The position numbers and the translations under genes were made by a program. Shown here one piece after another: positions 51,427 to 60,001 of a stretch of 64,000 bases of DNA (its first letter is position 1; each line of letters opens with the position of its first letter). Source of the stretch: CAZVPF01 sp964628195 (lineage in GTDB: Bacteria > Planctomycetota > Phycisphaerae > Sedimentisphaerales > Anaerohalosphaeraceae); assembly GCA_964628195.1 (NCBI GenBank), contig CAZVPF010000007.1:43967-107966 (forward strand). Reading direction: 5' to 3'. The notes beneath the pieces were generated by a model that had not been told where the DNA came from, did not search any database, and saw only the letters and a program-made list of their open reading frames with translations.

Positions 51427-52506
51427 ATGGACATTACACTGATCATGGGCGATGGTATCGGCCCTGAGATTGCTGAAGCGACAAAAAAGTGCATCGATGC
51501 GACCGGCGCGGGCATCAACTGGAAGATAGCCCAGGCGGGGGTTGACATTATGGAAGAAAAAGGCACCCCGCTGCCCGATGAGACCATTGAGTCCATCAAG
51601 TCCACCGGAATCGGCATAAAAGCCCCGATCACCACGCCGGTCGGCACAGGTTTTCGCAGCATAAACGTACACCTTCGTCAGAGTCTTGACCTTTACGCAT
51701 GTCTGCGTCCCTGCAAGAGCTATAAGGGTGTTCGCAGTAAATATTCAGATATAGACCTGGTGGTGGTTCGCGAGAATACAGAAGACCTTTACGCGGGTAT
51801 AGAGTACGAAAAAGACGGTGACGATACGGTCGAGCTTATCAACTGGATAAATAACCACAGTGAAAAGAAGGTTCGCCCCGATTCCGGCGTGAGTATAAAG
51901 CCTATTTCCGTAACCGGCACGCAGAAGATTTTCCGTTTCGCTTTCGAGTACGCCCGAAAAATGGGCAGGCAAAAGGTAACATCCGTTCACAAGGCCAACA
52001 TTATGAAATATACCGACGGCCTGTGGCTGGAAGTCAGCCGCGAGGTGTCGAAAGAATATCCCGATATCGAATTCGAGGACCGTATCGTAGACAACATGTG
52101 TATGCAGCTCGTCCAAAAGCCTGAACTTTATGACGTTCTCGTGCTGCCGAACCTTTACGGCGATATTCTCAGCGACCTTTGCGCCGGTCTGGTAGGCGGG
52201 CTTGGAATGGCCCCGGGCGCAAACATCGGCGACAAGGGCGCGATATTCGAGGCCACGCATGGCTCGGCTCCCAAGTACGCCGGTCAGAACAAAGTCAACC
52301 CGACGGCACTGATACTCAGCGGTGTCCTTATGCTGCGGCATATAGGTAAGATGGCTGAAGCAGAGAAGCTCGAAAAGGCAGTTGCCGCTGTTATTTCAGA
52401 GGGTAAAGACGTTACTTATGACATGAAGCCTGACCGTAATGATCCCACTGCAGTGGGCACCCAGGAAATGGCTGAAGCGATTATTAAAAAGGTCAAGTCC
52501 TTTTAA
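51427..52506 (+). CDS. NAD-type isocitrate/isopropylmalate dehydrogenase family, probably isocitrate dehydrogenase
   Basis: 359 residues from the ATG at 51427, with GGAG upstream. Beta-decarboxylating dehydrogenase fold: MGDGIGPEI at the N-terminus, INVHLRQSLDLYACLRPCKS (substrate-binding arginines), VVRENTEDLYAGIEYE with NTED, the metal site NLYGDILSDLCAGLVGG, and the coenzyme loop THGSAPKYAGQNKVNPTA. NTEDLYAG and the length favour NAD-dependent isocitrate dehydrogenase of the TCA cycle over LeuB; homoisocitrate or tartrate dehydrogenase is less likely. Its own consensus promoter implies high, steady expression. No other TCA gene is adjacent. Confidence 0.85.
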   Translation: MDITLIMGDGIGPEIAEATKKCIDATGAGINWKIAQAGVDIMEEKGTPLPDETIESIKSTGIGIKAPITTPVGTGFRSINVHLRQSLDLYACLRPCKSYKGVRSKYSDIDLVVVRENTEDLYAGIEYEKDGDDTVELINWINNHSEKKVRPDSGVSIKPISVTGTQKIFRFAFEYARKMGRQKVTSVHKANIMKYTDGLWLEVSREVSKEYPDIEFEDRIVDNMCMQLVQKPELYDVLVLPNLYGDILSDLCAGLVGGLGMAPGANIGDKGAIFEATHGSAPKYAGQNKVNPTALILSGVLMLRHIGKMAEAEKLEKAVAAVISEGKDVTYDMKPDRNDPTAVGTQEMAEAIIKKVKSF

Positions 52507-52578
52507 CAACGGCCAAAAGATGAGAATTTTGAAGAGGCATGGTCGCAAGTTTGTATATAGTTTTTAGGTAGGGATACC

Positions 52579-53667
52579 TTGGACCAGAACTCCTGGCGGA
52601 AACTTATTTCGGAAAATGAAAACGGACCGGGAAAGAAACTGACGAGAATGGCCCTCGGACTGTGTTCGCGGGTCTATTCTTTCGGTGTCGCGGTCCATAA
52701 TTTTTTCTACGATAAAGGTATCAAGAAAACCACCCGGCCGCCTTGTCCGGTTATAAGCATCGGCAATATTACCGTAGGCGGCACGGGCAAGACGCCTCTT
52801 GTGATTCGCACCGCGTCTTACCTGCAGGCAAAGGGCCTGAAGACCGCCATCCTTAGCCGCGGCTACAAAGCCGGCAAAGGCAAAATTACCGACGAACCGG
52901 CGATACTTGCAAAGGGGTGCCCGAAGTGCGCTATAATTGTTGATTCGGACCGCAGGCGAGGTGCTAAAAAAGCAGTCGAGGAAGAGACCGTAAACGTTAT
53001 TGTACTTGACGACGGCTTCCAGCATCGAAGACTCAGCCGTGACCTTGACATTATATGTATTGATGCGACCTGTCCGTTCGGTTATGAAAAAATGCTCCCT
53101 GCAGGGCTTCTCCGTGAGCCCGTTTCGTCGATAGCTCGGGCAAACGTGGCTGTGATAACCAGAAGTGACCAGGTCGACGAAGGGTGTATCGCTGCCATAA
53201 AAAGCAACCTCAAGCGTTTCAATCCCGAAATCATTATTGAAAAAGCTGTGCACAAAATAACCTCAGCCCGGATGATACGCGGCAGGTCAATGCCCCTTGA
53301 AGAGCTAAAAGAAAAAAAGGCAGCAGCGTTTTGCGGCATAGGTAACCCACACGCATTTTTCCGTACCGCCGAGTCAATCGGCTGCGAGCTGGTTTTGAAG
53401 CGGATATTCAATGACCATTACAAATACAAACCCGCCGACGCGGAGAAAATGTATGAGGACGCCAAAAAAAGCGAATGCGATATTATCCTCACAACACAAA
53501 AGGACTGGGTCAAAACGGCCCTTTTGTTCGAGCAGGCAAGCGATATCCCGCTTGCTTATCTGGAAGTGGAACTGGATTTTCCCGCAGGGTCTGATAAAAT
53601 AAAGCTGGCGATAGACGATATACTCAACAAAAGGTTAAACCCGGATAAAGACGAAAAAAATGTTTGA
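52579..53667 (+). CDS. lpxK: Tetraacyldisaccharide 4'-kinase
   Basis: Inner-membrane kinase of lipid A synthesis that phosphorylates the 4' position of tetraacyldisaccharide-1-P. 362 residues, TTG start with AGGTAGGG just upstream. It shows PVISIGNITVGGTGKTPLVI (P-loop), AILSRGYKAGKGKITDEP, VLDDGFQHRRLSRDLDIICI and PAGLLREPVSSIARA. A hydrophobic N-terminal segment follows a short basic tail. It is the first of seven tightly packed envelope genes. A weak TTGAAG/TATATA pair lies at 52529-52559. Its presence shows the organism makes lipid A, in line with a Gram-negative-type outer membrane in planctomycetes. Confidence 0.92.
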   Translation: MDQNSWRKLISENENGPGKKLTRMALGLCSRVYSFGVAVHNFFYDKGIKKTTRPPCPVISIGNITVGGTGKTPLVIRTASYLQAKGLKTAILSRGYKAGKGKITDEPAILAKGCPKCAIIVDSDRRRGAKKAVEEETVNVIVLDDGFQHRRLSRDLDIICIDATCPFGYEKMLPAGLLREPVSSIARANVAVITRSDQVDEGCIAAIKSNLKRFNPEIIIEKAVHKITSARMIRGRSMPLEELKEKKAAAFCGIGNPHAFFRTAESIGCELVLKRIFNDHYKYKPADAEKMYEDAKKSECDIILTTQKDWVKTALLFEQASDIPLAYLEVELDFPAGSDKIKLAIDDILNKRLNPDKDEKNV

Positions 53668-55144
53668 GATGCTTCTTGAAAAGGTGCGCCTGTTTGACAA
53701 ACCCTCGGTTCTGGTTGTGGGCGATTATATCCTTGACAGCTACGTATACGGCGATGCTCTGCGGATTAGCCCGGAGGCCCCGGTGCCCGTGCTTAAGGTT
53801 GTGGAAAAAAACCACTGCTGCGGCGGTGCGGCATCTGTTTCGGCTGATATCCGCGCACTCGGGGCAAAGTGCAGGTGTCTCGGGTGTGTCGGCGCCGACA
53901 ACAACGGTCGAACGCTGCTTAGCCTGCTCGAAAAGACAGGTGCGGATGTTTCTTCGATGCTCGCCCTTACCGACAGGCCTACGATAAGCAAACAGCGTCT
54001 GGTCGGCCTTGCCCAGCATAAACACCGCCAGCAGCTTATGAGGATTGATGAGGAGTCGACCGCACCGCTTGCCGAAAGGGATATCGAAAAACTGCTCAAG
54101 CTGTTTGATGAAGCTGTCAGTGAAACCGACATTGTATGCATAGAGGATTACGGAAAGGGGCTTTTTACGAAGAAACTGCTTGCCGAGATAATAACCCGCA
54201 CAAAAAATGCCGGAAAGCTCGCCCTTATTGACCCTATAATGACCGGCGATTATTCAATGTACGAAGGCGCGTCGCTGATAACACCGAACCGCAAAGAGGC
54301 TTCGATGGCTGCGGGTCTTGAGATTAAATCTATTGAAGACGCAAAAAATGCCGCTGAGAAAATCTCCCGGGATTACAGCATTGACATCGTGGTTATCACG
54401 CTCGATAAAGAGGGCGCGTACCTGCACAGCAGTGATTGCTCTATGCACGTGCCCACCCAGCCGAAAAGCGTTTACGATGTTTCCGGAGCAGGTGATATGA
54501 TGTTGGCGACGATTGCTGTCGCCCTGGCTGCGCAGTGTGACTGCGAAACAGCTGTGAGGCTGGCGAATATTGCAGGCGGACTCGAAGTCGAGAAGTTCGG
54601 CACCGCGACGGTCTCCGCTGAAGAGATGATCCATGAAATAATTCGGCTCGGCAAAGGATCGTCCGGCAAGGTGAGGGAAATTGATGCACTGGCTGCTCAG
54701 CTTGATTACCACCGCAGGCTGGATCATACGATAGTATTCACCAACGGCTGTTTTGATGTACTGCATACGGGTCATATGAATTATTTAAAGTTCTGCAAGC
54801 AGCACGGCGATGTGCTTGTGGTGGGCATGAACAGCGACGATTCTGTGCGGCGGAACAAGGGCCCCGAAAGGCCCATCAACAACCAGCAGGACCGTGCCGA
54901 CCTTTTGTCCGCGCTGGAAATGATAGACTACGTGGTTATCTTCGAGCAGGACACACCGAAGGAGCTTATCGAAAAGGTCAAGCCAGATATACTTATCAAG
55001 GGTCAGGACTGGGCGGATAAAGGCGTAGTGGGCAGGGAGTTTGTCGAGGCCCGCGGCGGAAAGGTCATACTCGCACCGCTCGTCGAGGGCAAGAGTTCGA
55101 CATCGACAATTAACAAAATGAAACAGTCAGGTGATTTGAAATAA
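53660..55144 (+). CDS. hldE: Bifunctional heptose-7-phosphate kinase / heptose-1-phosphate adenylyltransferase
   Basis: 494 residues, two domains. The N-terminal PfkB-type kinase (VVGDYILDSYVYGDALRISP at the front; GAGDMML with catalytic Asp near residue 276) phosphorylates D-glycero-D-manno-heptose 7-phosphate at C1. The C-terminal nucleotidyltransferase (from about 350; FTNGCFDVLHTGHMNYLKF with HTGH) makes ADP-heptose for the LPS core. An intact fused HldE. It overlaps lpxK by eight bases, and GmhB, the intermediate phosphatase, is encoded right after. The isomerase GmhA and epimerase HldD are not in the window. Confidence 0.94.
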   Translation: MFEMLLEKVRLFDKPSVLVVGDYILDSYVYGDALRISPEAPVPVLKVVEKNHCCGGAASVSADIRALGAKCRCLGCVGADNNGRTLLSLLEKTGADVSSMLALTDRPTISKQRLVGLAQHKHRQQLMRIDEESTAPLAERDIEKLLKLFDEAVSETDIVCIEDYGKGLFTKKLLAEIITRTKNAGKLALIDPIMTGDYSMYEGASLITPNRKEASMAAGLEIKSIEDAKNAAEKISRDYSIDIVVITLDKEGAYLHSSDCSMHVPTQPKSVYDVSGAGDMMLATIAVALAAQCDCETAVRLANIAGGLEVEKFGTATVSAEEMIHEIIRLGKGSSGKVREIDALAAQLDYHRRLDHTIVFTNGCFDVLHTGHMNYLKFCKQHGDVLVVGMNSDDSVRRNKGPERPINNQQDRADLLSALEMIDYVVIFEQDTPKELIEKVKPDILIKGQDWADKGVVGREFVEARGGKVILAPLVEGKSSTSTINKMKQSGDLK

Positions 55145-55145
55145 A

Positions 55146-56225
55146 ATGGCAGACAAGGCAATATTTCTGGACAGGGACAACACCTTAAACGAGGACCCGG
55201 GTTACATCAATCATCCGGACCAGGTAAAACTTTTGCCCGGTGTCCCGCGTGCACTGATTCAGCTTAAGAAAATGGGCTTTAAGCTTGTTGTTATAACCAA
55301 CCAATCCGCGGTCGCTCGGGGCATAGTAACCGAGGAAGTGCTTGACCAGATACACAACCGCCTGATAACGCTTCTAAAACAGGAAGGTGCGGTCATCGAT
55401 GGTATTTATTACTGTCCCTATCACCCCAACGGTGTTGTCGAGAAGTACCGCAGGGACAGCGAGTTTCGTAAGCCCAACCCGGGCATGATACTTCAGGCCG
55501 CAAGGGAGATGGATATCGACCTTGTATCTTCGTGGATGATCGGAGACACTTACGACGATGTTGCCGCTGGTCTGAAAGCAGGGTGCAAGACGATACTGAT
55601 TAACTCCTCGGCCAGGCCCGCCTTCAAGAAGCTTGGCGACCCTATGCCTCACAAGGAGGCTGTCAACATCAAAGAAGCCGTCAACATTGTAAAAATGTTC
55701 CACGACAAGCTGCCTTCGGTCAACTCTCCGGTCCAAAATGCTGTCGATGTGCCGGCAGTGGTTGCATCAGTATCAGCGGAAAATACAGAAGCAGAACAGC
55801 AAGACCCCTCCAAGCCGCCCAAGGCCCAGCCAAGACAACTGCATATACCACTTGAAAAACAAACCACGCAAACAGCGATCGAAACGCCACAGCAGGGCGC
55901 CGAGCAAGCAGAGCCGGGCCGGCAGGAAACCATACACGAACCCAGGGAAGATAAACAAAAAACCGACGAAAGCTCAAGGCATATGAGCGTACAGATGGAA
56001 AACGCCCCAACTGCCGGCAGGCACGAAATGTTCAGAGAGTTTTCATACATGAAATTCTTTGCAGGCATTTTGCAGGCGTTTATTGTGCTTTGCCTGCTGC
56101 CGCTGAGCGTGTGGTTCCTGCTTGACCCAAACAAGCCTCTCGATGCCGTTTTGACGATACTCGGTTACGCGATATTGTTGCAGCTCATGGCGATCTCGTT
56201 TTACAATATGCGAACGCGGGAGTGA
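55146..56225 (+). CDS. gmhB: Heptose-1,7-bisphosphate phosphatase (GmhB-like) with C-terminal membrane extension
   Basis: 359 residues, about twice the usual GmhB. Residues 1-175 are a HAD-IIIA phosphatase: LDRDNTLNEDPG (Asp9, Asp11), ITNQSAVARG, FRKPNPGMIL and MIGDTYDDVAAGLKAG. The zinc loop is partial: CPYH is kept but the later CxC of metal-bound GmhB is SEF. A long Gln/Pro/Glu-rich linker (about 195-285) leads to two transmembrane helices (FFAGILQAFIVLCLLPLSVW and AVLTILGYAILLQLMAISFY). The position between hldE and a heptosyltransferase-like gene supports the role; the membrane tail is unusual and has no known function. Confidence 0.85.
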   Translation: MADKAIFLDRDNTLNEDPGYINHPDQVKLLPGVPRALIQLKKMGFKLVVITNQSAVARGIVTEEVLDQIHNRLITLLKQEGAVIDGIYYCPYHPNGVVEKYRRDSEFRKPNPGMILQAAREMDIDLVSSWMIGDTYDDVAAGLKAGCKTILINSSARPAFKKLGDPMPHKEAVNIKEAVNIVKMFHDKLPSVNSPVQNAVDVPAVVASVSAENTEAEQQDPSKPPKAQPRQLHIPLEKQTTQTAIETPQQGAEQAEPGRQETIHEPREDKQKTDESSRHMSVQMENAPTAGRHEMFREFSYMKFFAGILQAFIVLCLLPLSVWFLLDPNKPLDAVLTILGYAILLQLMAISFYNMRTRE

Positions 56226-56227
56226 AT

Positions 56228-57286
56228 ATGCGTATCTCCGGCGATATCGGTATATGGCTGCCCTCGCCGCTGGGCGATGCAATAATGGCAACTCCCGCTC
56301 TACGCGCAATCAGGAAAAAGTATACCGGTACGAAAATATATTTTATCGCGACAGAGACGGTGAAAAAGTTTCTCGAACCGTGCGTATATTGTGACCAGTG
56401 GATCATTGTATCAGGCTCGGATGTTATCGGCAACTGCATGAAGCTGCGCAATTGCGATATTGACACTGTTGTGCTTTTCAAGAACTCATTTAGCTGTGCA
56501 ATGTCGGCGATGCTTGCACGAATACCGAACCGGGTAGGATATGCCCGCGACGGCAGGTCGGCGATTCTTACCAAAAAGCTGTACCCGGAAAAGAACCCTG
56601 ACGGTACGTTCAAGCCCGGACCGATGATATCTTATTACCTCGCTGTCGCCGAAGCACTCGGTTGTGAAACCGAAGACCGTAAGATGGAGCTGTCGGTCGA
56701 GCCGGGACTTGCTAAGAACCTTGCTGCAAAAATGCCCTGGGCGTTTGCACCTGCAAGCCCGCTTGTGATAATCGTGCCCGGCGGTGCGTTCGGTCCTTCC
56801 AAGCTGTGGCAGAACGACCGTTACGCGAAAGTGGCAGACCACCTTATTGAAAATCACTCGGCGAAAGTGGTCGTCTCTGTCGCCCCTAACGATGCTGAAA
56901 TACAAGCGGCAGAGGAGATATGCTCGGCTGCGAGAAACAAGGTGTACTCTCTTGCGGATACTCCCCTTACGCCCGCGGAGCTAAAGGCAATGTTCGCAGA
57001 AGCGGAGCTTGTAATAGGCAACGACACCGGCCCGCGACACATCGCCGTGGCCCTGGGTAAAAAGGTCGTAACGCTATTCGGCCCTAATAACTGGAACTGG
57101 ACTTTGCTGGACTATGAAGATGAAATAAAAATACGTGTTGAGAGTATCGAGTGTGCCCCGTGCGACAAGCCGCAGTGCAGCAAGCCGGAGCATTACTGCA
57201 TGAATGCGATAACGGTTGATATGGTAGTCGAAGCAGCGGAAGAACTTTTGTCACGAATCAATAAAGCGAAAAATGAACCCGAATAA
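56228..57286 (+). CDS. Glycosyltransferase family 9 (ADP-heptose:LPS heptosyltransferase-like)
   Basis: About 352 residues from the ATG at 56228, with GGGAG 5 bases upstream; a GTG two codons earlier overlaps the gmhB stop. GT-B fold: WLPSPLGDAIMATPALRAIR at the N-terminus, VPGGAFGPSKLWQNDRYAKV and GNDTGPRHIAVALGKKVVTL with FGPNNW in the C-terminal half, as in WaaF/WaaC. The last 40 residues hold four Cys (CAPCDKPQCSKPEHYC), a pattern also seen in heptosyltransferase II. It uses ADP-heptose made by the two genes before it to extend the LPS core. Confidence 0.92.
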   Translation: MRISGDIGIWLPSPLGDAIMATPALRAIRKKYTGTKIYFIATETVKKFLEPCVYCDQWIIVSGSDVIGNCMKLRNCDIDTVVLFKNSFSCAMSAMLARIPNRVGYARDGRSAILTKKLYPEKNPDGTFKPGPMISYYLAVAEALGCETEDRKMELSVEPGLAKNLAAKMPWAFAPASPLVIIVPGGAFGPSKLWQNDRYAKVADHLIENHSAKVVVSVAPNDAEIQAAEEICSAARNKVYSLADTPLTPAELKAMFAEAELVIGNDTGPRHIAVALGKKVVTLFGPNNWNWTLLDYEDEIKIRVESIECAPCDKPQCSKPEHYCMNAITVDMVVEAAEELLSRINKAKNEPE

Positions 57287-58142
57287 ATTCGACAGCTTCC
57301 CGGGCTTTGAACAGTTAAGCCCGGGCTTTTATGTAAATCACGCATATTGCGAAAGCCTGGCTGCTGCGGGCTTAAACAACATCGACTCTGTGCGAAACTT
57401 TGCTGCCGGCAGCGAACTGGTGAAGGACAACCTTGCCGCCCATCGGTCGCGAACTGAAATACAGACACCCGACGGTAAAACCGTTTACCTGAAACGCTAC
57501 TTTAACACGCCCAAAATTCGTCAGTTGAAAAACCGCATGGAGCATGGTACCTCCGCTGCGACAGCGTTTTTCGATATTATTCATACCTTCGAATTAAATG
57601 CAGCCGGTGTCAACACACCCGAACCTGTGGCATGGGGCTTTGAGAACAAGGGAGTTTGGGAATCGTTCAGCTTTTCGATTACTGCCGCAGTACCGGGTAT
57701 TTCGCTTGAGAAACAGCTTCCAGCGTGCTTTACAAAAATGGAGAGTCAAAAGCCCGGCGTGCTGAAAGAAAAAAAGCAACTGCTCGAAAAGCTGGCCTGC
57801 GAGGTAAAGAAATTTCACGATACCGGCTGCCGGCATCGCGATATGTACCTGTGTCATATTTTTATGGACGGCGGGCAATTTTATTTCATCGACCTGCACC
57901 GTACATTCAAGCCGCTGTTTTTTGCTGAGCGTTACCGATTAAAGGACCTGACCCAGCTTTATTACTCCGCGCCCGGGGAAATGATAACCCGAAGCGACCG
58001 CCTCCGCTTCTATCTTTCTTACTGCGGGAAGGATAAACTTGCCCGCCGTGACAAGCTGTTCATAAAAGCGATCAAGGCCAAAGCATGGCGGATCGCCGAG
58101 AGGGACCTTCGGCACGGCAGGGGGGTTCCGTTTGCACGATAA
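57273..58142 (+). CDS. Lipopolysaccharide kinase (WaaP/KdkA-like)
   Basis: 289 residues, protein-kinase-like fold of the Kdo/WaaP family. Visible are VYLKRYFNTPKIRQLKNRME (ATP-binding Lys), the catalytic loop HDTGCRHRDMYLCHIFMDGG and FYFIDLHRTFKPLFF (metal-binding Asp). These enzymes phosphorylate core heptose or Kdo. The HRDMYLCHI form is typical of WaaP. Its start overlaps the GT9 gene by 14 bases. The C-terminal part contains a second promoter for the next gene. Located between a heptosyltransferase and a GT4 in the core operon. Confidence 0.88.
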   Translation: MNPNKFDSFPGFEQLSPGFYVNHAYCESLAAAGLNNIDSVRNFAAGSELVKDNLAAHRSRTEIQTPDGKTVYLKRYFNTPKIRQLKNRMEHGTSAATAFFDIIHTFELNAAGVNTPEPVAWGFENKGVWESFSFSITAAVPGISLEKQLPACFTKMESQKPGVLKEKKQLLEKLACEVKKFHDTGCRHRDMYLCHIFMDGGQFYFIDLHRTFKPLFFAERYRLKDLTQLYYSAPGEMITRSDRLRFYLSYCGKDKLARRDKLFIKAIKAKAWRIAERDLRHGRGVPFAR

Positions 58143-58159
58143 GGATTTTAGTTTATAAT
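58131..58159 (+). promoter_or_regulatory. Internal promoter, predicted to give a leaderless GT4 mRNA
   Basis: TTTGCA, exactly 17 bases, TATAAT; the -35 lies in the end of the WaaP-like gene. The -10 ends six bases before the ATG at 58166, so transcription should begin at or next to that ATG. Same hexamers and spacing as the apbE promoter. Confidence 0.55.
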
Positions 58160-58165
58160 ATGCCC

Positions 58166-59356
58166 ATGCGAAACGAAGAGATCAGAACAGCTCTTATCAT
58201 CGAACGCGCGGACGTCAAACTTGGCGGTGCTGAGCGTTCGGTGCTGGAACTCGCAGCAGAGCTCGAGCACCAGGGCGTGAAAGTATCGATCCTTGCGGCC
58301 AAGAGCACGGCAAGCACTAAAAACATTAAGGTTCTCTGCCCGTCCGGTCCCAAGCGGACTTCACTGCCGGTCTTCAGGCATGCCCTGACTGCGCATTTCA
58401 TACACAACCATTATGATGTTATTCACAGCACACTGCCAGTTGAGCAGGCCGACATATACCAGCCGCGCGGCGGTTCTTATAAGGAAGCAATACTGCAAAA
58501 CGCCGCCAGTTACCAAAACCCGTTCAACCGCTCGCTCAAACGCATTACGCATTTTGTCAACGCGCGGAGATATGCGCTGCTTGCCGCGGAAAAAAACCTG
58601 TGCCAAAATGACAACAGCCTTGTCGTTGCCGCCCTGTCAAACTATGTAAAAAAGCAGTTTCAGCGTCATTACAACGTGCCGGTCGAACGCATAGCTGTCA
58701 TACCAAACGGCATCAGCATGCACACCAGTGCTGAGTCAGACAAGGCGGCTAAACTTCGGATTCAGGTCTTTGATCGGCTGGCAATAAATTCAGCGGACCC
58801 GCCGCCTGTTTTGTTGTTCGCGGCGAATAATTTCCGACTCAAGGGCCTGCCATACCTGCTTCGGGCAATGAAACTTGCTGCCGATAAGTCGCCGTCTGCA
58901 AGGTTTTGCCTGATTGTCGCCGGTTCCGACTCCGCGGACCCGTACAGGCATATGTCGCGTAAACTTGGAATCGCCGAGCGAGTGGAGTTCATCGGTTCGA
59001 TGAAAAACATTTACAACGGCCTTGCGATTGCAGATGCCGCTGTGCTGCCGACCTGGTATGATCCGTGCAGCAGATTCATACTCGAGGCCCTTAACGCAGG
59101 CAAACCCGTAATTACAACCGTCTGCAACGGAGCATCGGAGCGTTTCAAAAACGGTGAGCATGGAATAACGATAGATTCACCGCGGGAGGTAGAAGCCCTT
59201 GCCCGGGCAATTGAGCATTACTGCGACCACGAAAACAGGGCAAAAGCGTCCAAAGCCATCTTGCGGGATGGTCTCGCCGGCGAGGTCTCCATCGGAAAGC
59301 ACGCCGAGAAAATGATCGAACTTTACAAGAGCATCATCGGGAGGAAACGTACATGA
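58166..59356 (+). CDS. Glycosyltransferase family 4 (WaaG-like)
   Basis: 396 residues from the ATG at 58166. A longer open reading frame begins in the kinase gene, and an ATG at 58160 abuts the TATAAT box; 58166 is chosen because it fits the predicted transcription start. GT-B: ERADVKLGGAERSVLELAAE, then IPNGISMH, LLFAANNFRLKGLPYLLRAM, ADAAVLPTWYDPCSRFILEA and NAGKPVITT. The YDPCSRFILEALNAGKPV segment is that of WaaG-type core glucosyltransferases. It adds a hexose to the LPS core. It has no good ribosome site, in keeping with leaderless initiation. It overlaps plsY by four bases. Confidence 0.9.
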   Translation: MRNEEIRTALIIERADVKLGGAERSVLELAAELEHQGVKVSILAAKSTASTKNIKVLCPSGPKRTSLPVFRHALTAHFIHNHYDVIHSTLPVEQADIYQPRGGSYKEAILQNAASYQNPFNRSLKRITHFVNARRYALLAAEKNLCQNDNSLVVAALSNYVKKQFQRHYNVPVERIAVIPNGISMHTSAESDKAAKLRIQVFDRLAINSADPPPVLLFAANNFRLKGLPYLLRAMKLAADKSPSARFCLIVAGSDSADPYRHMSRKLGIAERVEFIGSMKNIYNGLAIADAAVLPTWYDPCSRFILEALNAGKPVITTVCNGASERFKNGEHGITIDSPREVEALARAIEHYCDHENRAKASKAILRDGLAGEVSIGKHAEKMIELYKSIIGRKRT

Positions 59357-60000
59357 ACCCGTTTATATTTATAATTCCCGCTGCTTACCTGCTCGGGGCA
59401 ACGCCTTTTGCGATGATAATCGCCAGGGCCCACGGTGTTGACATCCGCTCGGTCGGTTCGGGCAACGTAGGGGCTACAAATCTTTCCCGCGCTTGCGGGC
59501 GTAAGTGGGGATACGTTTGCTTTGGGCTGGATGTCTGCAAGGGGCTGGTGCCGATGCTTGCTGCAGGGGCGTTTGTCGAGGAGGTGACTGCTGCTAATTT
59601 GTGGCTGTGGCTGGGGACCGGCTGTTCGGCGGTGCTGGGGCATGTTTTCCCTGTGTATCTCAAGTTCAAAGGCGGTAAGGGCGTAGCGACGAGCCTTGGG
59701 TTTCTGCTCGGGCTGTTTCCGTATTACACGGTTCCGGGCGGGGCGGCGTTTGTGCTCTGGGCGGCGCTGGTGCTTGTGTTTCATTATATTTCGCTTGCTT
59801 CGGTCGCGGCGGCGGTGTTCTTTCCGGCTGCGCTGGCGGTGTTTATCGCTTTGGTGGACGATTATTATTTCACGCAGCTCTGGCCTTTGCTTGTAGTGGC
59901 CGTGATAATGGCAGGGCTTGTGGTTTTCAAACACAGAACGAATATTAAACGTCTGCTTGATGGGACCGAGTCAAAGGTGCTGGAAAAACAGCAGCGGTAA
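59353..60000 (+). CDS. plsY: Acyl-phosphate glycerol-3-phosphate acyltransferase
   Basis: Integral membrane enzyme making lysophosphatidate from acyl-phosphate and glycerol-3-phosphate, the first step of phospholipid synthesis. 215 residues, five to seven hydrophobic helices. Motif 1 SVGSGNVGATNLSRACG, motif 2 FKGGKGVATSLG and a motif 3-like region are present. A GGAGG lies 8 bases before the ATG, which overlaps the GT4 stop (ATGA). Its place at the end of an LPS operon couples phospholipid and core synthesis genes; plsX is not in the window. It ends one base from the convergent apbE gene. Confidence 0.93.
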   Translation: MNPFIFIIPAAYLLGATPFAMIIARAHGVDIRSVGSGNVGATNLSRACGRKWGYVCFGLDVCKGLVPMLAAGAFVEEVTAANLWLWLGTGCSAVLGHVFPVYLKFKGGKGVATSLGFLLGLFPYYTVPGGAAFVLWAALVLVFHYISLASVAAAVFFPAALAVFIALVDDYYFTQLWPLLVVAVIMAGLVVFKHRTNIKRLLDGTESKVLEKQQR

Positions 60001-60001
60001 T

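Noticed and set aside
58085..58165. Longer GT4 start inside the WaaP-like gene
   Set aside because: The extra residues are unrelated to glycosyltransferases, and a TATAAT box sits between them and the ATG at 58166.
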